The notes under the pieces were generated by a model, which ran no database searches, was not told the origin of the DNA, and saw only the letters and a program-made list of their open reading frames with translations. The position numbers and the translations under genes were made by a program. From Actinomycetota bacterium (GTDB lineage: Bacteria; Actinomycetota; Acidimicrobiia; Acidimicrobiales; Ilumatobacteraceae), in contig SXPW01000030.1 of assembly GCA_005793785.1 (NCBI GenBank), positions 1-5,902 of the forward strand: a DNA stretch of 5,902 nucleotides, written 5' to 3'. Every line of letters begins with the position of its first letter. Positions within the stretch are counted from its first letter, which is position 1. Shown here piece by piece: positions 1-5,902 of the stretch.

Positions 1-1410
1 GCGCCACAAACGACCGATCAACAAAGGCTGTACGGTTCGTCGGTCCGTTGGTTCGTCGACGCCGGCGTACCTGACGACGTCGAGAGCGATGGATGGCGAA
101 GGCTGGCGCAACGAACTTTCGCGGCTGCGACAGGAGGTCGACCCGGACCGGTGCATCTCAATCTGCCGTTCCGCGAACCGCTCGTTGGTCGAGCAGGCGT
201 CCTCCCGCCGGGATCGCAATCCTCTACCAACGCGCAACCGACTGGAACGATCGGCACCAACGGCAGCGGAAGTACACGCATCAGCGACTCCCGCATCGGT
301 ACGGAGTCGCTGTCGAACTTGAAGACGCGCATGTCGGGCAAGCGCGGCGTCATCGTCGCCGGCGCGAGAGGCGGAACTCCGACGTGCATCATGGGTCTGG
401 CGTCGAAGTTGGGCTGGCCCGTCCTCGCCGACCCGCTGGGCGGTTGTCGCGGCGACGACCCGCTTGCCGTCCGGCACGCCGATGGCTGGTTGCGGGACGC
501 CGACCTCGCACGGAAGTTCGCACCGGAGGTGATCCTGCGTTTCGGTGCCCTCCCTGCTTCGAAGGTGGTCAATGCGTGGATTCGCGACTGCGCGGCGGAG
601 GTGTTGGCGATCGGGGAGTCGCCGTTCCTCATCGATCCGGACCGACGAGTCACCACCCATCTGGTGACGAACCCCGATCACGTGTGTACGGACGTTTCGA
701 ACATCGCCAAGCCCGCGCCCGGCGGCTGGACGACGCTCTGGCGCGACGCGGAACGCACTGCGCGTGACACCGTCGAAACCGTTCTGGCCGACTCCGTCCT
801 CGACGATGGCTCGTCGCCGTTGTCCGAGCCTCACGTTGCGCGATTGGTGGTGGACACTCTCCAATCGGGAGCGAACCTTGTGGTGTCGTCGTCGATGCCG
901 ATCCGTGATGTGGAGTGGTTCGGTGGTCGTACCGACCACGCGCGGGTGTTTTCGAATCGTGGGCTGAACGGCATCGACGGTGTGGTGTCGACGGCGGTCG
1001 GTGTGGCCATTGCTACGGGGAGGCCGACGACGTTGCTCATCGGTGACGTCGCCTTCCTGCACGACACGAACGCCCTCATCGATCTCCGCGGTCGTGGCGT
1101 GGATCTACGAATCGTGGTCGTCGACAATCGGGGCGGGGGAATTTTTTCGTTCCTGCCGCAGCGGACCACGTTGGAGACCTCACGGTTCGAGAAGCTCTTC
1201 GGAACCCCGCATGCCGCGCAACTCGGGGCACTCGCCGGAGCCCACGGTATTCCCCATCGAACCGTCACCACACCCCGAGCCCTGCGCGAGTCGCTGGCAA
1301 CGACCGGACCCCACGTCACGGTCGTCGAAACGGAACGCACCCGCAATGTCGACGACCACGATTCCCTGAATCAGGCGATCATCGCGGCAGTCGCGCGAAG
1401 CGTGGGCTAG
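1..1410 (+). CDS. menD: MenD, 2-succinyl-5-enolpyruvyl-6-hydroxy-3-cyclohexene-1-carboxylate synthase (5' partial)
   Basis: This is a thiamine-diphosphate enzyme of menaquinone synthesis that joins isochorismate to the succinic semialdehyde unit from 2-oxoglutarate. The frame is open from base 1 to TAG at 1408-1410, giving 469 residues. E. coli MenD has 556, and by recalled alignment about 110-120 N-terminal residues, including most of the Pyr domain, lie before the window. Visible signatures are GPVHLNLPFREPL near residues 48-60, the ThDP/Mg stretch GDVAFLHDTNALIDL starting near residue 348, and DNRGGGIFSFLPQ near residues 375-387. Residues matching active-site positions recalled from E. coli MenD are Q3 (Gln118), S298 and R302 in SMPIR (Ser391/Arg395), and R320 in SNRG (Arg413). 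All are intact, so the enzyme looks functional. GTG at 151 falls inside the conserved VHLNLPF motif and is not the start. The gene converges on menF, sharing a stop site. Confidence 0.95.
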   Translation, partial: APQTTDQQRLYGSSVRWFVDAGVPDDVESDGWRRLAQRTFAAATGGRPGPVHLNLPFREPLVGRAGVLPPGSQSSTNAQPTGTIGTNGSGSTRISDSRIGTESLSNLKTRMSGKRGVIVAGARGGTPTCIMGLASKLGWPVLADPLGGCRGDDPLAVRHADGWLRDADLARKFAPEVILRFGALPASKVVNAWIRDCAAEVLAIGESPFLIDPDRRVTTHLVTNPDHVCTDVSNIAKPAPGGWTTLWRDAERTARDTVETVLADSVLDDGSSPLSEPHVARLVVDTLQSGANLVVSSSMPIRDVEWFGGRTDHARVFSNRGLNGIDGVVSTAVGVAIATGRPTTLLIGDVAFLHDTNALIDLRGRGVDLRIVVVDNRGGGIFSFLPQRTTLETSRFEKLFGTPHAAQLGALAGAHGIPHRTVTTPRALRESLATTGPHVTVVETERTRNVDDHDSLNQAIIAAVARSVG

Positions 1411-2612
1411 GGGCGCACGATCGCAGCGAGCATCGCCTGGAACTTTGCCTGGGTTTCGGCGAGTTCCGCCGTCGGTTCGCTTTCTGCGACGATGCCACCA
1501 CCGGCGTACAACCTCGCCGAACGACGGTCGGCGCTGAATTCCGCGCACCGGATCGCCACCGCCCAGGTCCCGTTGCCGGCTCGGTCGCACCATCCAACGG
1601 CGCCGCCGTATCGACCACGATGCACGCCCTCGTGTTGGGCGATGAGCCCAAGCGCGATGTCGCGTGGGTGACCACCGAGCGCCGGGGTGGGAGACAGTTC
1701 CGCCACGAGGTCGAGCACGTGGGGAAACGGAGCGGAAAGTCGACCCTCGACTCGGGTGCCCAGATGCTGCACGTTGGCGACGGCGATCACCTCGGGTTCC
1801 GGCTGCCAGTCGAGGTACGAACACCACGGCAACAACGTCTCGTGCACCATGTCGATGACGACGCGGTGCTCGATTTGGTTCTTGGAACTCGTTCGCAGTT
1901 CGACCGCCAATCGCGCATCGACCTCCGGATTTCCCGTGCGGGGCGTGGTTCCCGCGAGCGGATGACTGGCGATTTCGTCGCCGTTGCGCGAGACGAGCAG
2001 TTCGGGTGACGCGCCGACGAATCCGTCGATGCTGTACCGGTAACTGGAGCCGAAGGACGCCTTCAATCGCTTGAGGAGGGCGTGAACGTCGATCGGCGTA
2101 CTGCTCTCGACCACGATGTCGCGCGCAATCACGGCCTTGGTGATTCGACCTGTCCGCACGGCTTCGCGAATCGCGCCAACGGCATTGAGGTAGGTGTCGA
2201 CGTCCACGCCGGGTCGGATCGTGAACGTCGCGCCACCGTTCGGTACCGAATCAGAATGCTGCAGCACCGCGGCGACTTCTCCTGCGGCGTCGTCGACGAA
2301 GGTCACCCACGCGGCTCCGTCGGACGACTTTCCGACGGTGACCCGCGGAACGATGAGTTGCGTCGAGTCACCGAGGAAGGTGTGCCAACCCACCGCCACG
2401 CCGCTACTCCCCGGACGATCCACGGAGTCGTGCACCGCGGCGGTGGAAAGTGCGTGGCGTACGGCGTCGACGGGGCCACGAATCGCAACTCCTCGTCCGG
2501 CGAATCCGACTCCGTCGCGAACGAACAACGTTCCGTGTGACGCAGCGACGTCGTTGAGATCGACGGGTTGGTCGGTGAACTCCGAGAGGGGTCGAGTGGT
2601 GAACTTCAACAC
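1407..2612 (-). CDS. menF: MenF/EntC-type isochorismate synthase
   Basis: The protein isomerises chorismate to isochorismate, the first committed step towards menaquinone and the source of MenD's substrate. From GTG at 2612 it has 401 residues, normal for the chorismate-binding family. Signatures in order: KAVIAR (K159, matching the general-base Lys of MenF/EntC), ASPELLV (E204, matching the general-acid Glu), SHPLAGTTPRTG from 216, KNQIEHRVV with E248-H249, NVQHLGTRVEG from 280, SPTPALGGHP from 307, RGRYGGAVGW from 332, AIRCAEF from 353, and AGGGIVAESEP from 370. The catalytic Lys favours isochorismate synthase over TrpE/PabB, and the neighbouring menD and menG agree. The open frame runs further upstream to 3122, but that part overlaps menG in another frame and looks non-coding. 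Starts near the family N-terminus are GTG 2612 or TTG 2609; neither has a clear Shine-Dalgarno sequence. The start lies 10 bp after the menG stop, which suggests co-transcription and perhaps translational coupling. Confidence 0.93.
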   Translation of the reverse strand: MLKFTTRPLSEFTDQPVDLNDVAASHGTLFVRDGVGFAGRGVAIRGPVDAVRHALSTAAVHDSVDRPGSSGVAVGWHTFLGDSTQLIVPRVTVGKSSDGAAWVTFVDDAAGEVAAVLQHSDSVPNGGATFTIRPGVDVDTYLNAVGAIREAVRTGRITKAVIARDIVVESSTPIDVHALLKRLKASFGSSYRYSIDGFVGASPELLVSRNGDEIASHPLAGTTPRTGNPEVDARLAVELRTSSKNQIEHRVVIDMVHETLLPWCSYLDWQPEPEVIAVANVQHLGTRVEGRLSAPFPHVLDLVAELSPTPALGGHPRDIALGLIAQHEGVHRGRYGGAVGWCDRAGNGTWAVAIRCAEFSADRRSARLYAGGGIVAESEPTAELAETQAKFQAMLAAIVRP

Positions 2613-2622
2613 GGTGAAGGAC

Positions 2623-3342
2623 TCACGGAGTGGTTCGCGTTGCGGTGAGAAGCTGGACGAGGCCACCGGACAGTTGTCGATGGACGACTTCGTCGAATCC
2701 GGCCGCCCCGAGCATGCGACACATTGCGGCGGGTTCCGGCAGGTACGACACACTGCGGGGGAGATAGCGATAGGCGGCACCGTCGGAAAGCAATGCGCCG
2801 ATGCGGGGAACGATGCGACCGAAATACATCGAATTGCCGAGACGAATGATCGGGTTGCCCGGCGTCGAGACGTCGAGCAGGGCGATCCGCCCGCCTGGAC
2901 GGACGACTCGCGCCAATTCGCCGAAAAATACGGAAAGTTCGACGAAGTTACGAAGGGCAAAGCCGCACGTGACGCCGTCGACGGCACCGTTGTGAATCGG
3001 CAGGTGCAAGGCGTCGGCCTGGGTGCGGGGCGCCCGACTCGTGTCGGCAGAAAGCATGCCGAAGGAGAAGTCGAAGGACAGTGGTTGCAACTGCTGACGG
3101 ACCAGTTCGCGGCACAGATCACCCGTGCCGCTGGCGAGATCGAGCACCGTCGCGCCAGCCGGGAGTCGGAGTGATCCGACGGTTCTGCGCCGCCAACGCA
3201 CGTCGAGGCCGAAGGTCATGATCCGGTTGACCATGTCGTACCGGGGCGCGATGGCGTCGAACATCTCACGGACGGCAGTGGCCTTTTCGGAGCCCGTGGG
3301 CAGGGTTGCGGAGTCCCAGCTTCGCCGCGCAGGTTCGCTCAC
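2623..3342 (-). CDS. menG: MenG/UbiE demethylmenaquinone C-methyltransferase
   Basis: This SAM-dependent class I methyltransferase performs the last ring methylation, turning demethylmenaquinone into menaquinone. It has 239 residues, close to E. coli UbiE (251). Motifs in order: MFDAIAPRYDMVNRIMTFG from residue 27, typical of the UbiE N-terminus; SAM motif I VLDLASGTG at 66-74; the acidic residue of the next strand, D91 in FDFSFGML; DALHLP at 110-115; GFALRNF at 127-133; ARVVRPGGRIALLDVSTP at 144-161; YRYLPRSVSYLPEP from 191; and AGFDEV near 214-219. Menaquinone genes next door and no ubiquinone genes in view favour the menG role. The start is GTG, giving 26 residues before MFDAIAP as in relatives. 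No proper Shine-Dalgarno precedes it, but TAGCCT lies 7 bp upstream, which would fit a leaderless mRNA. It is the first gene of a probable menG-menF unit. Confidence 0.94.
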   Translation of the reverse strand: MSEPARRSWDSATLPTGSEKATAVREMFDAIAPRYDMVNRIMTFGLDVRWRRRTVGSLRLPAGATVLDLASGTGDLCRELVRQQLQPLSFDFSFGMLSADTSRAPRTQADALHLPIHNGAVDGVTCGFALRNFVELSVFFGELARVVRPGGRIALLDVSTPGNPIIRLGNSMYFGRIVPRIGALLSDGAAYRYLPRSVSYLPEPAAMCRMLGAAGFDEVVHRQLSGGLVQLLTATRTTP

Positions 3343-3349
3343 TCTCGCA

Positions 3350-3359
3350 AGGCTACGGT
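3350..3359. promoter_or_regulatory. Possible overlapping divergent -10 elements for menG and the acyl-CoA dehydrogenase gene
   Basis: The ten bases AGGCTACGGT contain TACGGT on the plus strand (3354-3359) and TAGCCT on the minus strand (3355-3350). Both fit the actinobacterial TANNNT -10 pattern and they share the central TA. TAGCCT ends 7 bp before the menG GTG, the spacing expected for a leaderless transcript. TACGGT would start a transcript near 3366 with a leader of about 40 bases. No good -35 hexamer is visible in either direction. TANNNT is a loose pattern, so chance occurrence is quite possible; position is the main support. Confidence 0.35.
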
Positions 3360-3374
3360 GGGCTCGCTTCGTGA

Positions 3375-3385
3375 TTTCCCGGAAA
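3375..3385. repeat. 11-bp palindrome TTTCC-C-GGAAA, possible operator
   Basis: Two perfect 5-bp inverted arms surround a single C in the 62-bp divergent intergenic region. The site lies 33-43 bp upstream of the menG start codon and just downstream of the putative start of the rightward transcript, so a bound protein could affect both directions. The loop is too short for an RNA hairpin, which makes a DNA-binding site more plausible. The right arm overlaps the purine-rich GGAAAGG (3381-3387), which resembles a Shine-Dalgarno sequence but sits 17 bases before the ATG at 3405, too far for a typical one. Chance is a real alternative. Confidence 0.25.
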
Positions 3386-3404
3386 GGTGCGCCACACTGG
3401 TCAC

Positions 3405-4625
3405 ATGATTGATTTCTCCTTCCCGCCCGACGTCGAGAACGTCCGACTCCGCGTACGAACCTTCATGGACGACGTGGTTCGACCGCGTTGGGACTCCATC
3501 GATCAGTCGGATCGCAAGGCCGTCGTGAAGGCGATCGTCGAATTGCGCGCGATTGCTCGCAATGACGAGAAGTTGTGGTTGCCGCACATGCCCGCTGAGT
3601 GGGGTGGTATGGGGCTGGGTCCCACCGCGATGGCGGCGGTGTCCGCCGAAGCGGCCAAGGTGGGCATCGGGCCGTTCGTGCTGAATGCCCAGGCACCGGA
3701 CGAAGGCAATCAGCACACGCTCCTACATTGGGCGACGCCGGAACAAAAGGAGAAGTACCTCCGACCACTGTGCGAAGGAACGGCACGCTCCTGCTTTGCC
3801 ATGACCGAACCCGAGGTGGCAGGTAGCGACCCGACATTGATTCGCACGCACGCGTACGAGGACGGTGACGAGTGGGTGATCAACGGTCACAAGTGGTTCA
3901 TCTCCGGCGCACGTGGCGCGCAGTTCGCGCTACTCGTCGCCCGCACCGAGGATGATCCGGAGATTCCACAAGCCGCCAACTCCTGTTTCCTCGTCGACAT
4001 TCCGAGCGAGGGGTTCAACATCGTGCGCGACGTCGAGACGATGTCGGGCGGACACAACCATTGCGAGATCGAGATCAAGGACCTGCGGGTGCACAAGAAC
4101 CAGATGCTCGGCGGACGGGGACAAGGCCACCTGCTCGGGCAATACCGACTGGGTCCGGCACGACTCGCCCATTGCATGCGATGGATCGGTCAGGCCGAAA
4201 CGGCCCTCGACATGATGGTGGATCGTTCCCTCAACCGGTTCTCGCATGGATCGCTCCTGGCGGAGAAGCAAGGTATCCAATGGTTGATCGCCGATTCGGC
4301 GATGGAGTTGTACCAGTGCAAACTGATGGTGTTGCACGCGGCATACAAGATCGAAAACGGCCTGCCGTTCACGTCGGAGGTGTCGATGGCCAAGCACTTC
4401 GTCGCCAACAGCCTCTGGCAAATCGTCGATCGCGCCATCCAGGTGCACGGCGCACTCGGCTACTCGACCGACACACCGCTGGCGCACATGTTGCAGCAGG
4501 CCCGCTGGAGCAGGTTCGCCGACGGCGCCGACGAGATCCACCAGATGCGAATCGCCCAGCGCACGATTGCCGCCTACAAGGACCACGGCACCACGAAGTC
4601 GGCGACCGGGGACCTGCCGCTATGA
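3405..4625 (+). CDS. Acyl-CoA dehydrogenase, ACAD10/11-like (FadE type)
   Basis: This is a soluble FAD flavoprotein that introduces the alpha-beta double bond of an acyl-CoA; chain length or ring specificity cannot be read from sequence. It has 406 residues, typical for the family. The N-terminal helical domain (about 1-125) opens with MIDFSFPP and contains PAEWGGMGLGP near 63-73. The beta domain has CFAMTEPEVAGSD (130-142) and WVINGHKWFISGA (157-169). The C-terminal helical domain has GPARLAHCMRWIGQAE (250-265), QVHGALGYSTDTPLAHM (346-362) and RFADGADEIH (370-379). Asp373 in ADG occupies the place of the MCAD catalytic Glu (YEG), which I recall as usual for ACAD10/11-like members. An in-frame GTG at 3387 would add six residues, but the family N-terminus and the ATG favour 3405. 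It heads a probable two-gene unit with the oxidoreductase that begins 22 bp after its stop. Confidence 0.93.
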   Translation: MIDFSFPPDVENVRLRVRTFMDDVVRPRWDSIDQSDRKAVVKAIVELRAIARNDEKLWLPHMPAEWGGMGLGPTAMAAVSAEAAKVGIGPFVLNAQAPDEGNQHTLLHWATPEQKEKYLRPLCEGTARSCFAMTEPEVAGSDPTLIRTHAYEDGDEWVINGHKWFISGARGAQFALLVARTEDDPEIPQAANSCFLVDIPSEGFNIVRDVETMSGGHNHCEIEIKDLRVHKNQMLGGRGQGHLLGQYRLGPARLAHCMRWIGQAETALDMMVDRSLNRFSHGSLLAEKQGIQWLIADSAMELYQCKLMVLHAAYKIENGLPFTSEVSMAKHFVANSLWQIVDRAIQVHGALGYSTDTPLAHMLQQARWSRFADGADEIHQMRIAQRTIAAYKDHGTTKSATGDLPL

Positions 4626-4651
4626 CCTGCACGGCGACGAGCGCAACATGA
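4622..4651 (+). other. Nine-codon mini-ORF linking two genes by ATGA overlaps
   Basis: ATG at 4622 overlaps the TGA stop of the acyl-CoA dehydrogenase gene as ATGA. The frame encodes MTCTATSAT and stops at TGA 4649-4651, which overlaps the ATG of the next gene as a second ATGA. This arrangement would let a ribosome terminate and reinitiate twice to reach the oxidoreductase start, which has only a weak purine-rich sequence (GACGAG, 4636-4641) ahead of it. It may equally be a coincidence of frame. It is listed as a possible translational-coupling element, not as a functional peptide gene. Confidence 0.2.
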
Positions 4652-5607
4652 CCACGCCGATCTTCGGAGTCTTCATGCCACAGGGCTGGAAGATGGAGTT
4701 GAAAGACATCCCCGACGCGCAGGCGAAATGGTCCAAGGCGGTGGAAATCGCGGTCCGTGCCGAGCAACTCGGCTACGACTCCATCTGGGTGTACGACCAC
4801 TTCCACAACGTTCCCAAGCCGGCACACGAAGCCGTGTTCGAGTGCTGGACGACGATCGCCGCGATCAGTCAACGAACCAGCCGGATTCGACTCGGTCAGA
4901 TGGTCGGCTGCAACCTGTACCGCGAGCCTGCGCTGCTGGCCAAGATCACCTCCACGGTCGACGTGATCAGTGGCGGTCGACTCGACTGGGGTATCGGTGC
5001 GGGATGGTATGAAAACGAATGCCTCGGATACGGATATGCGTTCCCGACTCCGAAGGAACGAATCGCGATGCTGCGCGAGTGCGTCGAGATCGTCAAGTCG
5101 ATGTGGTCGGAGCCGGAGACCACCTACAACGGCACCTACTACACGTTGGTACGTGGCAACTGCGATCCCAAGCCCGTGCAGAAGCCGCGGCCCCCGATTT
5201 GGATCGGTGGTGGCGGCGAGCAGTTGACGTTGCGCGTCGTCGCGCGTCATGCCGACTATGCGAACTTTGGCGGCACGGTGGAGGATTTCCAACGCAAGAA
5301 GAGCATCCTGGCGGAACATTGCAAAGCCGTTGGTCGCGACATGGACGAGATCGGTCTCACGTGGTCGCCCGAGGTGTTCATGCGTGAAACCGAGAAGGAG
5401 GTGACGCAGGCCGGCTCGCGCAGTCTGTGGGGACATCCGCTCGAACAATGGAAGGCGACGTCACTCGTGGGTACGCCCGAGCAGGTGAGCGAGAAGGTCG
5501 CCGCCTACGTGAAGATGGGGTGCGTCGGATTCGTGCCGTGGTGCGCGGACTATCCCGACACCACGACCCTCGACTTGTTCGCGAAGGTCGCCGCTCAGTT
5601 CCGCTAG
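4648..5607 (+). CDS. LLM-class F420-dependent oxidoreductase (Rv1855c-like family)
   Basis: This is a luciferase-like TIM-barrel oxidoreductase, expected to be cytosolic and to use coenzyme F420; the substrate is unknown. From ATG 4648 it has 319 residues, normal for the family. Visible hallmarks are FGVFMPQGW at 6-14, AEQLGYDSIWVYDHF at 38-52, the RIRLGQMV strand at 79-86, STVDVISGGRLDWGIGAGW at 102-120, the FPTPKER turn at 132-138, PPIWIGGGGEQLTLRVVARH at 182-201, and LVGTPEQVSEKVAAYV near 273-288. The overall pattern resembles the mycobacterial Rv1855c group (TIGR03560 from memory). The open frame extends upstream to 4567, but those 27 codons mostly overlap the preceding gene and lack family features, so ATG 4648 is chosen. 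It lies 22 bp after the acyl-CoA dehydrogenase stop, suggesting an operon. F420 rather than FMN use is inferred from the family, not from a unique residue. Confidence 0.9.
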   Translation: MTTPIFGVFMPQGWKMELKDIPDAQAKWSKAVEIAVRAEQLGYDSIWVYDHFHNVPKPAHEAVFECWTTIAAISQRTSRIRLGQMVGCNLYREPALLAKITSTVDVISGGRLDWGIGAGWYENECLGYGYAFPTPKERIAMLRECVEIVKSMWSEPETTYNGTYYTLVRGNCDPKPVQKPRPPIWIGGGGEQLTLRVVARHADYANFGGTVEDFQRKKSILAEHCKAVGRDMDEIGLTWSPEVFMRETEKEVTQAGSRSLWGHPLEQWKATSLVGTPEQVSEKVAAYVKMGCVGFVPWCADYPDTTTLDLFAKVAAQFR

Positions 5608-5614
5608 GCGTCGA

Positions 5615-5902
5615 TCAGCCGAAATACGTTCGGAAGACGAGTTCGGCGACGCAACTGGGCTTGCTGGCTCCCTCGATCTCGAAGGTGGCTTCGAGCGTCA
5701 TCTGAATTCCTCCGGAAACGTCCTCGGCGGAGAGGAGTTTGGCTCCGACTCGCAATCGTGAGCCGACGGGAACCGGTGAGGGGAAGCGCACCTTGTTGGT
5801 GCCGTAGTTGACGCCCATCACCGCACCCTCGATGCCGTACACCTGGGGAAGCAACGACGGTCCGAGGGACAGCGTCAGATAGCCGTGCGCGATCGGCGCC
5901 CC
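5615..5902 (-). CDS. MaoC-like hot-dog dehydratase, HtdZ/Rv0130-like (5' partial)
   Basis: This is the C-terminal 95 residues of a MaoC-type (R)-specific enoyl-CoA/3-hydroxyacyl hydratase, ending with TGA at 5617-5615. The visible part opens with APIAHGYLTLSL at residues 2-13, the hydratase helix that follows the active site. It continues with GVNYGTNKVRFPSPVPVGS near 36-54, closely like M. tuberculosis Rv0130 as I recall it, and with KPSCVAELVFRTYF at the end. Family members have about 150 residues, so roughly 55-60 are missing. The catalytic Asp/His pair of the TGDxxxIH motif should lie about a dozen residues beyond the window edge and cannot be checked. The frame is open to the window end, so the TTG at 5854 is not the start. 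It converges on the LLM oxidoreductase with 7 bp between stops. A role in fatty-acyl-CoA hydration is inferred from family and context. Confidence 0.88.
   Translation of the reverse strand, partial: GAPIAHGYLTLSLGPSLLPQVYGIEGAVMGVNYGTNKVRFPSPVPVGSRLRVGAKLLSAEDVSGGIQMTLEATFEIEGASKPSCVAELVFRTYFG

Noticed and set aside
18..656. A 212-residue minus-strand open frame opposite menD
   Set aside because: It is low-complexity and rich in Arg, Pro and Ser, with no domain, and lies opposite conserved menD sequence.
151..1410. menD starting at GTG 151 as a 419-residue protein
   Set aside because: The frame is open from base 1, and the upstream residues (QTTDQQRLYG, VRWFVDAGVPDD, GGRPGP) are MenD-like. 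The GTG is an internal Val of the conserved VHLNLPF motif.
2613..3122. An N-terminal extension of menF of about 170 residues
   Set aside because: It lies on the same strand as menG in another frame, is rich in Ser, Arg, Pro and Cys with no family similarity, and would make the protein far longer than isochorismate synthases.
2194..3174. A 326-residue plus-strand open frame antisense to menF and menG
   Set aside because: Its composition is that of a shadow frame, it has no motif, and it covers two strongly supported genes.
3387..3404. GTG 3387 as the start of the acyl-CoA dehydrogenase
   Set aside because: It would add only six residues (start-MRHTGH) ahead of the family-typical MIDFSFPP, and the only Shine-Dalgarno-like bases overlap the GTG itself.
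3930..4586. A 218-residue minus-strand open frame opposite the acyl-CoA dehydrogenase gene
   Set aside because: It is a mirror frame of the conserved plus-strand gene with no motif or plausible start context.
4567..4647. An N-terminal extension of the LLM oxidoreductase
   Set aside because: Most of it overlaps the end of the preceding gene, and its Arg/Pro/Thr-rich residues do not resemble the family, whose N-terminus fits ATG 4648.
4369..5448. A 359-residue minus-strand open frame antisense to the oxidoreductase
   Set aside because: It is rich in Arg and His with no recognisable domain and lies opposite a well-supported gene; long antisense frames are expected in high-GC DNA.
5615..5854. 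A complete small 79-residue protein starting at TTG 5854
   Set aside because: The frame stays open to the window end and the upstream residues (APIAHGYLTLSL) belong to the MaoC domain, so the gene is simply cut by the window.

Overview
The window is a compact piece of a high-GC bacterial chromosome. It is almost entirely coding and reads as ordinary housekeeping and lipid-metabolism DNA. Three features point to an actinobacterium, possibly of the Acidimicrobiia type: the pairing of menaquinone (not ubiquinone) genes with an F420-type luciferase-like oxidoreductase, a FadE-type acyl-CoA dehydrogenase opening MIDFSFPP, and an HtdZ/Rv0130-like MaoC dehydratase. This placement is inferred from protein style and was not tested by a search.

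Layout: (1) 1-1410, plus strand: the C-terminal roughly 80% of menD, whose start lies upstream of the window. (2) 1407-2612, minus strand: menF, isochorismate synthase, convergent with menD; the two genes share one CTAG as both stop codons. (3) 2623-3342, minus strand: menG/ubiE, demethylmenaquinone methyltransferase, 10 bp upstream of menF and probably its operon partner. (4) 3343-3404: a 62-bp divergent intergenic region with two overlapping -10-like hexamers and an 11-bp palindrome. (5) 3405-4625, plus strand: an acyl-CoA dehydrogenase of the ACAD10/11-like type. (6) 4648-5607, plus strand: an LLM-class F420-dependent oxidoreductase, 22 bp downstream and probably co-transcribed. (7) 5615-5902, minus strand: the C-terminal part of a MaoC-like hot-dog dehydratase, convergent with the oxidoreductase across a 7-bp gap and cut by the window end.

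The left half serves menaquinone synthesis. MenF makes isochorismate from chorismate, MenD condenses it with 2-oxoglutarate, and MenG performs the final ring methylation. The right half looks like acyl-CoA oxidation and hydration plus an F420-linked redox step, with unknown substrates. I see no RNA gene, mobile element, CRISPR array, recognisable terminator or long repeat, and no gene-free stretch over 62 bp. I found no convincing new biological system. The points worth a second look concern gene junctions and the small divergent promoter region.
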